From Chara braunii (lineage: Eukaryota; Streptophyta; Charophyceae; Charales; Characeae), in assembly GCA_003427395.1 (NCBI GenBank), contig BFEA01000240.1, positions 306,955 to 344,933 on the forward strand: 37,979 nucleotides of DNA, given 5' to 3'. The position numbers and the translations under genes are program-made. Positions 20,370 to 30,116 of the stretch are shown piece after piece (positions within the stretch are counted from its first letter, which is position 1; every line of letters starts with the position of its first letter). Below the pieces are notes generated by a model. That model saw only the letters and a list, made by a program, of their open reading frames with translations, was not told the DNA's origin and searched no databases.

Positions 20370-22097
20370 ATGGGTGATGGAGGTAACCCCACTACCCCTC
20401 TCTCTCCCCCTTCCTCTTCGTCTCTCCTCTCCCTGCCTGACAAATTTTGCTATTTTTGCGAAGCCATCTCCCGCGTATACGCGGTCTCCATGCGTCCTAA
20501 CGGGGAAGGGTATGCGGATTGGATAGATTGCCGACAGTGTGTCGCACGAGCCCATGGCTCGTGCATCCAATACAGAAACGATAGTAAACCATGGTTGTGC
20601 CCCTTGTGCCGGACCGACAAGATTCCGACTGAGGCTCGCTTTTTGGATGCCACGTCAGAAGAGTTGGAAAAGACCCGGAAGTATAGAAGGGCCGAGGTAT
20701 GGACGAATATTGCCTTAATTGCCACCCTAGTAGGTAACCCCCTCCATGATTTCACCAAGGAAGATCGGAGGAGGGCCAACGAAAGGGCTCGGGATTATCG
20801 ATGGATAGAAGGTAGATTAGAAAAACGGAAAACGGACGGCAGTGGGATTTGGATGGTGGTACCGCATCCATTCATGCGGTATGACTGGGTTAAGACAGCC
20901 CACGAGGAAACTGCGGCCCATTTTGCCGTACGAATCATGGAATCCGCTATCGACAAAAATGAGTGGTACTAGTCCAATATACGCGACGATGTGAAATACA
21001 TTGTCGCCAACTGTCAAGTCTGCGTCGCTGATAAAGCGCCGATTCAGCCACCAAGATCGATAGTGCCCACGGTTGTTGAACGGTCATTTCAAAGAGTGAG
21101 CATGTACACTACCGACATTGTGGTGCCCCCTGGCCCTAATAGTTGCGAATATTCAGTCCTATTGGTATTTGTCGACCATTTCTCGAAATGGATCGAAGCG
21201 TATCCTTGTCGCACACGACAAGCCACAAAAATCGCGCGATATGTCAACCGTTTCCTCGGGATGCATCAGGATATGGAAGAGATCCTGATCGACAACGGGG
21301 CCGAATTCAGAGGGGAAGTGTTAAGGAATCTGGTCATACATGGCGTCGCCATACGGAACATTGCACCCCACATGTCACAATCCAATGGGCTGGTCGAAAA
21401 CGCTAACCGGGTGATAAAGACAACATTGAGACGAAACATTGTGGCACGGGATCCGAGGCCCTGGCCCGATATCGTCGATCACATCCTGGCGGTCCATCAC
21501 GAAACGCCCCACGAATCGACGGGGCTAAGCCCCTTCCAATTAAGAACCAATAGCGTCGCTTGCGTTTCGATACCAAGCCTTCCGGATGAGTCTACATTGA
21601 ACCGACGGCCCACCAGGGCCACGGCTCGAGACAAGGCCAAACGACACCTAGAGTTAATGGAACGGTTGCTGCCCAGGCTAGCCCGAAAACGACAGAAAAT
21701 GACTGAACTAGCCCAAGGCCGACAGGTCCGGAGCTACGAGGCCCGAAATGGGAATGCGGGTCCGCGGCCCCAGTACAAATTGGGGGACGTGGTGCAGGTA
21801 AGGAAATGTGTTTGCCAGGGTAAGCTAGCGCCACGATTCTTCGGGCGATATCGTGTGATCGAACTCGGCCCTAACGGCGTGGACACCGTGCGTCTCGCCC
21901 GCGAGGTCTCTGGCAGTCGATCGGCTCGTCCGATTACCCGCCACGTGTCCTATCTTCGCCTCCTCCCCTCTGCTCCGTCTCCTTCTCCCTTGGTCTCTCT
22001 TTCTGAGGAAGACGACGACGACGGCTCTGACTCTCCGCCATCTCCCTCTCCTTCTTGCTCCCTCTCTGCCACCCCGTCACCCCCGCCATCGCCATGA
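20370..22097 (+). pseudogene. Pol, second part: PHD finger plus integrase, one TAG in the integrase zinc domain
   Basis: First ATG in frame is 20370; the frame is open from 20346. A C4HC3 PHD finger occupies 20448-20609 (CYFC, 23 residues, CRQC, x4, HGSC, then WLCPLC). The integrase HHCC domain has H at 20901 and 20919 and CQVC at 21012. TAG at 20970 sits where this domain usually has Trp, so TGG to TAG is likely. The catalytic triad is Asp 21114, Asp 21291 (IDNGAEF) and Glu 21396 (GLVENANR), spacing D-x34-E. A GPY/F-like module (KLGDVVQVR to FFGRYRVIEL) follows, then an acidic Ser/Pro-rich tail. The integrase joins cDNA to the genome; PHD fingers commonly read histone tails, so a targeting role is possible. 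Stop TGA overlaps the ATG of the next ORF. Confidence 0.88.
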
Positions 22098-22576
22098 GCT
22101 TCGTCATCGAGCGAGCTTTCAGTAATGAGTTGCTGATGTTACGGGGAGAGATCTCAACCATCCGCCAAGTGCATCATCCGCGGATCAGCCCCGACTTCAT
22201 GCGCCTTGCGCAGTTTTTCTGCACTGCAAGTGTGTACGGCGCGGCAGAGTTCCGGTTCACGAGCAATCCCTAGGTGGTGGTGCTGGCCGAGGCAATGACG
22301 TTCCAACGGCGAGCGGCCCGAGGAATTAGCCACGTGTCTACCGTGGTAGTCTTCAGCGGCGACATCACCGCCTTCGATCCGGCGCGGCAAGCCGCCATCA
22401 AAAGCACCTTGTACCAGTGGGGTCGTGATCTGGCCACTGATTGGGATCGACGGCTCACAAGGCACGGTGACGAGTGCTATCCTGTCGACGACATCGAGGT
22501 GAACACGCTGCGCACAACGCTGCGCGAGCCACCTGTCGTCCTCCCTGAACTTGCTCCCTTCCAGCCGCGCAGATGA
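22094..22576 (+). pseudogene. Accessory ORF-a of the Ty3 element, unknown function, one in-frame TAG
   Basis: ATG 22094 overlaps the integrase stop (ATGA). The frame runs to TGA 22574-22576 with one TAG at 22271-22273, total 160 codons. Residues look globular: a hydrophobic/charged mix with VVVFSGDITAFD and YQWGRDLATDWDRRL. There is no signal peptide or membrane segment and no motif I recognise. The position after integrase is where some LTR elements hold env-like or other extra genes. The lack of membrane segments argues against an envelope protein. Its own stop overlaps the next ATG. Confidence 0.6.
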
Positions 22577-23675
22577 GCCGCGCGCCAATCTCGACGTTTT
22601 CTCCTCCCTCTCTCTTCCCCATCTTCTGGCAGTCCTCTCACTACCCTCGTCTCTCCTTCCGCCAGGAGCCGCTGACAGTACCCATCGTTGATCCGGATCG
22701 TTGGAGGCTGTGGCGTGCAGAGTTCGTTGAGCTCTCGTTCTGTCTGTTACGAGTGGATCTGAACTGGACGTGGGAAGGCGATCGGAGGCCCGCGTCAGAG
22801 ACCGTGGAGCTGCTCATCATCCAGGGGTGGAGGACCAACGTGGCGGGAGACCTTCTGGGATTCGTCTTTGGAGCAGTGGATCGGGGAAACCGATCACAGA
22901 TCGTGTGCGAACTTACGATCGTGATCGCGCGACTGGCCGACGAACTCCCCCTTGACATCGTCTCTCAAAGCAACGAAGAGTCAGTGCCACATACGCCCCG
23001 AGCCTCCAGTGGTCGGCTTGTATCAAGGAGCGTTGGGCGGACGACCGGTTTCCCTCTCGCAGCGAGTACCTGGACGTCCACAGCCTTACTAATCCCCGCT
23101 TCTTTCGGCAACCAACGACGTTCGAGTGGGCGGCGCTGAGAGCAGAAGAGGAAGCAGAAGAGGATTCAGAAGGAGAATTAAGGAGAGAGGCCAGGGAAGC
23201 AGCGGCCCGGTTGGCCGAGGACGAGGAAGAAGAACGCGAAGCAGAAGAAGAGTCGGCGGAAGCTGAAGAAGAAGAAGATGAAGACGCAAAGGGGGAGACT
23301 TCAGAAGAAGAGGAGGAAGCCTATAGTGAGCACAGCGAGGGCGAGCCAAGTGAGGAGGAAGAAGACGACGACGACGAAGAAGTGGAAAGCGGAGACGACC
23401 AGGAGCCAACGCACAACGACGAGCTCGAGTGGGTGCCAGAACCGGATCGACGAGAGGAGAACCCTAAGGCTGCCGCGCAGCGCAAGAAAGAGGTCGCGAA
23501 GGGAAAGCGGCTGGTGATCGACCCCACATCGAACGATCCTTCCAAGGATCCCGAGCCGCCCAAGCTGGAACATGGGGACCTTGCTGCCACGACCTCGAGC
23601 GCCGCGAAGGCGCCGATCCCGATCCCCGTCCCCCTCCGCCTCCGCCCGTCCCCCAATTCGTCAACGTATCGATGA
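22573..23675 (+). pseudogene. Accessory ORF-b of the Ty3 element: globular N-part plus long acidic tail, one frameshift
   Basis: ATG 22573 overlaps the ORF-a stop. Frame 1 codes a Trp-rich globular part (DRWRLWRAEFVELSF, LLIIQGWRTNVAGDLLG). Near 22975-22995 it shifts to frame 0 (YAPSLQWSACIKERW, then EYLDVHSL). A tract of about 95 residues follows that is almost all Glu/Asp/Ala/Ser (about 23140-23430), then a mixed, basic C-terminus to TGA 23673-23675. About 367 codons. Function unknown. Acidic tails occur in histone-binding and nucleoplasmin-like proteins, but similarity here is only compositional. Without the indel the reading would be continuous, and the acidic tract is in the frame expected for the same protein. 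Confidence 0.55.
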
Positions 23676-24199
23676 GGGGCTTCGCCCTTCGTCCCCGATC
23701 CATATACCACCGTCCCCTTAGCCATCTCTCTTTCAATCAGTATTTCCATCGCGTCGTCTTCCCCCGTAATCCCTTCCCCATCGCCACCTTCCGACATTTC
23801 TACTCTGCCCGCTTAGAGTTGACTGTCCACCCCCACCCTTCCGCTCGGTGCGTCGTCCCCGATTACCACCTCCACGTTCTACTCCTTAGCGCCGCGTGGT
23901 GAGGCCGTAACCACATAGAGGTTTACTGCATCGTTACGGGGACCTTTCCCGCGTGCGAAGACCATGACCGGTTCCGCACCGACGTCCTCCGAACCCTCGT
24001 TTCCCTTTACCCAGACTACCTCGCTTCCCTTCCCCGCAGCGGCCAACGATTCCCCCGCTTCCATCGCATCGTCCGCTTCCAAGAGCTTCCCTACGACCGC
24101 ACTGCGATCGGGCGCTTCATACCTGAGCTTACGATGGAGCCGCCTCGCCCTCCCTCATATGCGTACCGCCTTCCTTTCCCCCTTCGGGTTAATGACTGA
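23672..24199 (+). pseudogene. Accessory ORF-c of the Ty3 element, unknown function, one in-frame TGA
   Basis: ATG 23672 overlaps the ORF-b stop. The frame has TGA at 23900-23902 and continues to TGA 24197-24199, 175 codons in all. The N-half is His/Arg/Phe-rich; the second half looks globular (EVYCIVTGTFPACEDHDRF, DVLRTLVSLYPDYLASL). No recognised motif. The same frame is open again after 24199 up to the LTR and includes a CSAC pair, so the true end could be further downstream. Confidence 0.5.
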
Positions 24200-24442
24200 T
24201 GCAGCGGTAATGGACGCGTGTCGCTGCGACGGCACGAGAAGGATCCCGTCCTTGGATCGTCGAGAACCCAATCTGAGGAACTAGTAGAAGAGCAATGTTG
24301 CCACGAGGATGACGTCCACATGCATTTGAACGGTAAGTGGCATAGACAGAAGTGCTCCGCGTGTCAATCGATTAGAGAAATCGACACGTGTCAACAAGCA
24401 AGCAGGAGCTTGCTAATATTAGAACCCCCTGGACGTCACATA
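24200..24442 (+). other. Ty3 interior 3' end, possible ORF-c extension
   Basis: 243 bases between ORF-c and the 3' LTR. I find no clear polypurine tract next to the LTR. An ATCGATTAGAGAAATCGACA hairpin lies near 24367. The last bases, GTCACATA, form a palindrome with the LTR start. Confidence 0.4.
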
Positions 24443-26883
24443 TGTGACGAACCACTTTCTGTAACGCGCGATTTTCTGCACGGTTGCAATAAGGGGTCCT
24501 AAGCTGGGAAGATTGGGCCAATTACGGGAGACTGGGATAGGTGGAGAATTGCATTAGTGTCCTCGTTTTTTTTTCGTCCTTTTCGTCGCTTCTTTTTTGA
24601 ATGGCTAGGCACGGAGCTGGGTGTGTCTTGGGACGGCCGGTTGATTGATTGGTCGGATGGATGTCTGGCGCGCCGCCGCCCGCGCGCGCGATTAATCAAT
24701 ATTGACGTCATTTCTTTCGTTTCGGTTTCGATCTTTTGGGCACGGGCATCGCGCGGGAAATTTGCTTCATTCTTTTGAATTTCCTTTTGAATTTTGTCGA
24801 GTCCCCAATGGCTCTCGGAATTTCGGACTTTCCTTCTGAACCTTGTGCTTTTTGCTTCTTCGCATTAGATAGGAATTAGGAATTCAGTAGTTATGATTTT
24901 TCTTCTTCTTGCCGCGCGGCGCCTTCTTCCACGCGCTTCTTTTTGCGGCTGGAACGGTATTCTGATTAGTAGGCGCCCTTAATCGTGTGTGTAACTGTAA
25001 TTTTGGGGCGGACGCCATTGTAACTGTATTTTCCTTCTTGCATCTTGTCTTTCCCGCCCTCCTCCTCTTTCTGTTGCTGAATTTTTTGTAAGCCACGACT
25101 TGCATGCTCGGATCGATGCGTGGAGAAGGGCTACGTCCCCCACGCCGCGGCCCGACCATGCAGAACGTAGGTGCTCCCTCTCTAATCCCCATTCTAAGTC
25201 CTGGTAATTCCGTGTTCTTCGCGCATGCATGCACACTATAAATTTCGGCTGCGCGATTAGTCAGCTCTCTTAACTCGTTGTTGGAAGCTCGGGGTTGCGC
25301 GATCAGGAAGGGTCGGCACACGAGCGAAGTAAGAGGTGAGTAGAGTAGGAGTTGGGCAACCCGACGGGCTGGTGCCGAACGCGCGGGATTGACGTGGGCC
25401 ACGACGGACTGTGGGCACATGCGAATCCGACGGGTGCAGGAGGACTAAGCGGGGTGACAACTTCGTGGGTTGGTGCGTGACGACGGACTGTCCGCATCGG
25501 AGAAGAGAGAGAGAGAAGGAGAGAGTTGAGGTCGATGGACGCGGATTTGCTGTTTCTTTGTCTCTTCCCCCTCTTCATCTATGTACATACATTTTTATTG
25601 CGGCTCCGGGCGGTTTTGCCCGTTCTTATTTTCGTTTTGACTTTCTGGAATCTGGGCTTGGGTTTTTGCTCACACTTGTCCTTGCGAAGTCCGTCCCGAT
25701 TGCATTATGTGTATGATTGCCGAATGTATGAATGCNNNNNNNNNNNNNNNNNNNNNNNNNNNNNNNNNNNNNNNNNNNNNNNNNNNNNNNNNNNNNNNNN
25801 NNNNNNNNNNNNNNNNNNNNNNNNNNNNNNNNNNNNNNNNNNNNNNNNNNNNNNNNNNNNNNNNNNNNNNNNNNNNNNNNNNNNNNNNNNNNNNNNNNNN
25901 NNNNNNNNNNNNNNNNNNNNNNNNNNNNNNNNNNNNNNNNNNNNNNNNNNNNNNNNNNNNNNNNNNNNNNNNNNNNNNNNNNNNNNNNNNNNNNNNNNNN
26001 NNNNNNNNNNNNNNNNNNNNNNNNNNNNNNNNNNNNNNNNNNNNNNNNNNNNNNNNNNNNNNNNNNNNNNNNNNNNNNNNNNNNNNNNNNNNNNNNNNNN
26101 NNNNNNNNNNNNNNNNNNNNNNNNNNNNNNNNNNNNNNNNNNNNNNNNNNNNNNNNNNNNNNNNNNNNNNNNNNNNNNNNNNNNNNNNNNNNNNNNNNNN
26201 NNNNNNNNNNNNNNNNNNNNNNNNNNNNNNNNNNNNNNNNNNNNNNNNNNNNNNNNNNNNCTCAGACTCATCTTACGACCCGGATTATTTCATCCCTTGG
26301 ATAAACGAACTCATAAGGCTGCGATACCCCTGTCACACGGAGAATCGACTATGTCCGCGGGAATTCCACTGCGCCACCTCTAACGACCCTCGGTGCGCTG
26401 ATTTCCTTTCCATCGACCACACCTATTACTTCACCCACCCGGGATTTGTTGTCATCACCACCAGTTTCCCTCCTTTCCGCTTTCTTTTCTTGTATCATCA
26501 ACTCAGCGTTGTTCCGTGGCCGGCCATAGCCCCCTATTGGCCCAGTACGTTTTGTGTGAATTGCCGACGTAGCGGCGAACGGAGAACTCCGGAGTTTCCG
26601 AGGGCCCAATCCAAGTACGAGGCAGCCCGCGCCATGTGGCGGCCCCCGACGGCCTAACTTTTTGTGACCGCCTCCTCCTCGGAGGGATTTCCCCGTAAAC
26701 CGTCGCCCACAGTGCCCCGGCCCCATCGGACCCTGAGTCCCTCGCGCATGCGCCCCTTATTCGCCCAATTGCATTCCTACCCTTAAGACTCCCCCACTTC
26801 CCCAAAAATCCTTGGCACACCCCTTTTCGCACTTCCAGGCCCATATCCCACTCCGATCAGGAAGTCGCGCTGGGCGTGAGGTT
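24443..26883 (+). repeat. 3' LTR of the Ty3 element (contains assembly gap 25736-26260)
   Basis: Starts TGTGACGAACC and matches the 5' LTR throughout except the gap, small indels (a ~15-bp CCCCGATGGCTCTC repeat is single here, double at 13845) and point changes. The last shared base is near 26883. Eight bases (TGGGCATC) separate it from the right direct repeat. TATAAAT is at 25237-25243. Confidence 0.92.
25736..26260. other. Assembly gap (525 N) inside the 3' LTR
   Basis: Flanked by GAATGC and CTCAGACTC exactly as in the 5' LTR. The different N length (525 against 620) is an estimate by the assembler, not a biological difference. Confidence 1.
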
Positions 26884-26891
26884 TGGGCATC

Positions 26892-27075
26892 AACAGGGGA
26901 AGTGCCAACCAGAGTATTGACTATTTTCATCAGAAGCGCGATGGATTCAGAGGGGATACTACAACTACACGCGGTGGTATGGCTTGACATCTTGGCGGTG
27001 GCCCATCAGCAGTTGCAGGAGACAGTGGGTGAGCTGACTCAGCGATCTCAGGAGCGGCAGGCGGATGAAGGGGGT
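26892..27075 (+). repeat. Right copy of the 184-bp direct repeat flanking the Ty3 element
   Basis: Partner of 13296-13479. Here it runs without a break into the rest of the Asn-rich hypothetical gene, so this is the copy attached to the intact 3' part of the locus. Confidence 0.85.
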
Positions 27076-27475
27076 GCGTTCTCTTTGGCCGAATGGGTGG
27101 ATCACCGCTCAAAACTCATGTTAGATATAATCAGGGAGCTGGAGGAGCTGGAGGAGGAGCTAGATCCCGGGCTTGAACCTTTCACTTATTGGCGGAGGGC
27201 GGAGGCTGAGTTGGCGGCCTGCAAAGCCCTTTTTCGCAAGGGTCGAGATGCGTGTGAAATAATGGAGGCTTGGTCCTCCGGGTTGGATGAGCGCGATGGG
27301 GGGTGGCTCAGTGGAGGGTTTGTAGGGAGGATGCTTATGACGCCCGGTGGTTTGCACAGAGCGATTGAGGAGGCAGATCGGACAGCGCTGGAGAACACAA
27401 CTTCCGTTATAATCAACAACAACAACTACAACAACAACAACAACGACAACAACAACAACAACGACAACAACAACG

Positions 27476-27524
<49 letters not shown>

Positions 27525-27762
27525 GGGTGAGGAGGCAGACATGCTGGCGATGGTGATTGCAGACACCTGTACCAAGGAATGGGTTGTCTGCTACGGCGGC
27601 AACTTTCGATCTTCGTCAGCATGGAGGCAGCTCGGTTGGAAACTGCGGAAGTTTGGGCGAATTTCATTTTTTCACCCCACGAGGTTAGCATGGCTTTACT
27701 TTCGTCCATGCTCTGAAGTTTGGCCTCGTGAGGGGATTGGGTGGTTGATTGCCCCCTATTGA
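26941..27762 (+). CDS. Hypothetical protein with polyasparagine tract (273 aa)
   Basis: ATG 26941 was chosen because it is the first Met in the segment shared with the left direct repeat; the upstream open frame lies in the LTR. Residues 1-150 are helical and Glu/Leu-rich (SLAEWVDHRSKLMLDII, then FTYWRRAEAEL). (AAC)n at about 27412-27525 codes an almost pure Asn tract with a few Asp. The C-terminal ~75 residues are Trp/Arg-rich. No known domain, signal peptide or membrane segment. A diverged relative with the same order lies at 30117-31131, supporting a repeated gene family. The Ty3 element has duplicated its 5' end. It could be a host gene or a gene of an unidentified mobile element; I cannot decide. 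Confidence 0.5.
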
Positions 27763-28480
27763 TTACAGCTGACGGGGCATGGGCTGTCTCAGTGGGTGGG
27801 GTGCGTAATGGCCGAGGGATCGGTAGGATTGCTGTCTTCTGGAGGAATTGTGCCACGTCACCCTACAAGGCAATTAGGGTACATTAGAGTTGGAGGTCAA
27901 TCCTTCCCTTACGCAGGGAAGTAATCAATGCCTTGGCTCTTTTTCTGAGATGTACGGCTCTTTTTTTTTTTAGATGTAGTTGCGAACATATAATAGGAAG
28001 GCTGGTCTCAAATTCCAGCTCATACACATCACAATGAGATTTCCGCATATCACTGATTAGGGACGCTGGACCCGATTTCCAGCTGCACGTAGTATCAAAG
28101 CTAGGGTTTCGTCTCCTGGCCTGATAGATAGGAGTGGGACTGATCCCGTACTTTGTTTTGAGAATCTATAGACTGGATGGATAGGGTTCTACCATCGTCT
28201 GACATATACTGATTAACGAATATACGTAGGAAGTGGAGGTATCAACACATCTCTGCATAGGGGCGCTGGCCCCGATTTCCAGCTGATACATCACATCATA
28301 TCATATCACGTCATATTAAAACTAGGGTCTCGTCTCCTGGTCTGGTGGTTGGGATGGGGATAATGTCTTAGTTCTTTTTTTTTTTAGAATTGTAGATCTG
28401 ATTGACAGGGTGTTACCATCATCTGACATATATGGATTCACGAACACACATAGGAAGTAGGAGACATTAATACATCTTGG
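27763..28480. repeat. Degenerate ~195-bp tandem repeats carrying SINE-head motifs
   Basis: Two units, about 28055-28245 and 28246-28480, share the SINE-head motif (CGCTGG.CCCGATTTCCAGCT at 28070 and 28263), CTAGGGT.TCGTCTCCTGG, GGGT..TACCATC.TCTGACATAT, and ACGAA.A.AC.TAGGAAGT. A weaker third copy begins near 28000. T-runs occur at 27962 and 28375. 27763-27960 shows nothing identifiable. Confidence 0.65.
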
Positions 28481-29593
28481 ACAAATATGGCGACGGGAAT
28501 ATCAGCCCTCGAGTATGCTTCCAGGCCAGCCATAGCGCCGGTGATGAAGGTAAGGCTGTGGGGAGGGCTATGGTTTTGCGCATACTCAGCATGGTTTGGG
28601 ACTTTCGGTGCGCGCGGAATGTCACGGAAATCTCGCCATGGGATTNGGGNGGGGTCGGGGGGGAGGGTTGGGGGCAGTGCTGTTGGGAAGGTCTCGCATG
28701 CAACTATGGGAATGTGGAATCTGCATGAGTGGGGGTGGGATAGGAAGGATAAAGGGTGGTTAACTATAAGGGGGCCGCAGTGCAGGCCTGGCAGGGTATG
28801 GTGGGGGGTGGGATCAGGTGTGTTGGATCTGCGCTGTTTGGATGTTCCTTGCGGTCTTTTACAATAATAGATTGCGATATTAGATGGCCACGTGGCGTGA
28901 ATGACACTGAGATGCGATGAGTTTGACTTTTGCCTCATGGANTCCCGTCGGGGCCTCTGCCTATCACCCCACTGCAACCCCCTCCGCTCTCTGGGGCTGG
29001 ATCCGCCCCCAACACCTTCTCCCCCACGATCAAGTCCACCAGCTCCCCTCACCCACTCCGTCACCCGGCCAGCCAAGGAAACCAAGGAGCCTGCAAATGC
29101 TGACAATTCTCAAAGGAAGGATAATGGTGATAACATCCTCACAGCTTCATGACATCCTCATCTCTACGAATGTGGCTGCTCTATCGGTACAGGGGCCGGG
29201 AAGAGAACCATAGAACAACTGGTAGCGGCGACAACAGCGAACAACTATCAGCAACAAACGCCTTCTACTACTTCAAGTAGTCCATAATGTTGTATCTGAT
29301 GTCATTCAGTCACAGTTAGAGTTGAGCCCGTTGTGGTGGCGGACATCCAAAGGCAACTGAAACCTTCTACAGTGGTGAACAGAATACTCTAGGAATATAG
29401 CACAGGCAAGATCAATATAATAGGATGGTAACTGCCGCCAAAACAAACCTAGAAGCAGTTCGCCCGCCGTCAATAACAGTTTCAAACTGGACAGGAAGAA
29501 GGTGACTGCGAGACTGGACTTTTCAGGAGGTACTGAATGATCAGTATCCATTGTCAAGCAGTACAGTGCAACAGTGCAAGTTTGGACCCTTGT
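28481..29593. other. No convincing gene; ambiguous bases at 28646, 28650 and 28942
   Basis: Open frames on both strands are short and cross the ambiguous bases. A G-rich stretch surrounds 28640-28680 and an A/C-rich CAACA segment lies at 29210-29270. I recognise no motif. Confidence 0.4.
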
Positions 29594-29756
29594 GTATAAA
29601 GGGACGTCGGGCCCATTTCCGGGCAGGTGCTGCCCCCCACCAATAGATGGACCCACCCAGAGAGTGCTAGTGGTGCTTGCTTTCACCAGCACCCCTAACA
29701 TTGCCTCAGGTTGTTTTTTTGTATTAAAAATAATAATTAAAAAAAAAAAAAAAAAA
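29594..29756 (+). mobile_element. SINE copy 1
   Basis: Head GGGACGTCGGGCCCATTTCC.G, then CCCACCAATAGATGG (shared with copies 2 and 3). An imperfect hairpin follows (29666-29677 with 29688-29699, 10 of 12 paired), and an A-rich tail with a poly(A) run ends at about 29755. Small size, no ORF and the A-tail indicate a SINE mobilised by a LINE. I see no clear tRNA-type A and B boxes. Confidence 0.65.
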
Positions 29757-29769
29757 GAGAAGAGGGATA

Positions 29770-29901
29770 ACGCACCCTGGTAATGACTGTATCCAGACAA
29801 TATTTATGTCCTGGTACAGTCAAAATGAGGGTGCGTCCTGGTAACGAAACGAGTTTCTCAGTTATCACTCTTCTCAAGTATCAAAAAAAAAAAAAAAAAG
29901 C
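29770..29901 (+). mobile_element. Possible second short retroposon with poly(A) tail
   Basis: Starts directly after SINE copy 1. It contains an imperfect hairpin (GACTGTA..CCAG with its complement near 29813-29826) and repeated CCTGGTAA, and ends in 17 A at about 29883-29899. Its head differs from the SINE family here. Confidence 0.35.
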
Positions 29902-30116
29902 TAACGCAAGCGCTGCGTTACCGACCGCCTGCGCCTTGGTCCCCCGCTGGGGACCAGTCGGCATGGCTCGACCTGCTTCCTGCGCGACATGTCAGGGTGG
30001 TTTGCTGACATGGCCTCCGACCTGATCGGTGCTGCGCCGCGTGGCGTGTCATCTGTGTACCTTTTGTGAAGGGCGAGGTCAGTGAGGAGGGGTACGACTA
30101 GGGTGTGTAGGGGTGG

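Larger units (their letters stand above)
13480..26883 (+). mobile_element. Ty3/gypsy LTR retrotransposon with PHD finger and three extra ORFs
   Basis: Two LTRs of about 2.4-2.5 kb flank an initiator-Met-type primer site, gag with CCHC knuckle, aspartic protease, RT, RNase H, PHD finger, integrase, and three unrecognised sense-strand ORFs. The RT-RNase H-integrase order defines Ty3/gypsy. The LTRs differ by roughly 5% in the stretch I compared, so insertion is not recent. The interior carries about five frameshifts and four stop codons, while gag-protease is fully open. Confidence 0.93.

Noticed and set aside
23089-23797. Leu/Pro- and Ser-rich minus-strand frames opposite ORF-b
   Set aside because: Shadows of the GAA/GAG-rich acidic tract on the plus strand.
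22094-24199. Retroviral-type envelope gene after integrase
   Set aside because: No signal peptide, membrane segment or cysteine-rich ectodomain in any of the three ORFs; composition is soluble and partly very acidic.
27413-27856. Minus-strand frame with a long polycysteine run
   Set aside because: Reverse complement of the AAC repeat that codes poly-Asn on the plus strand.
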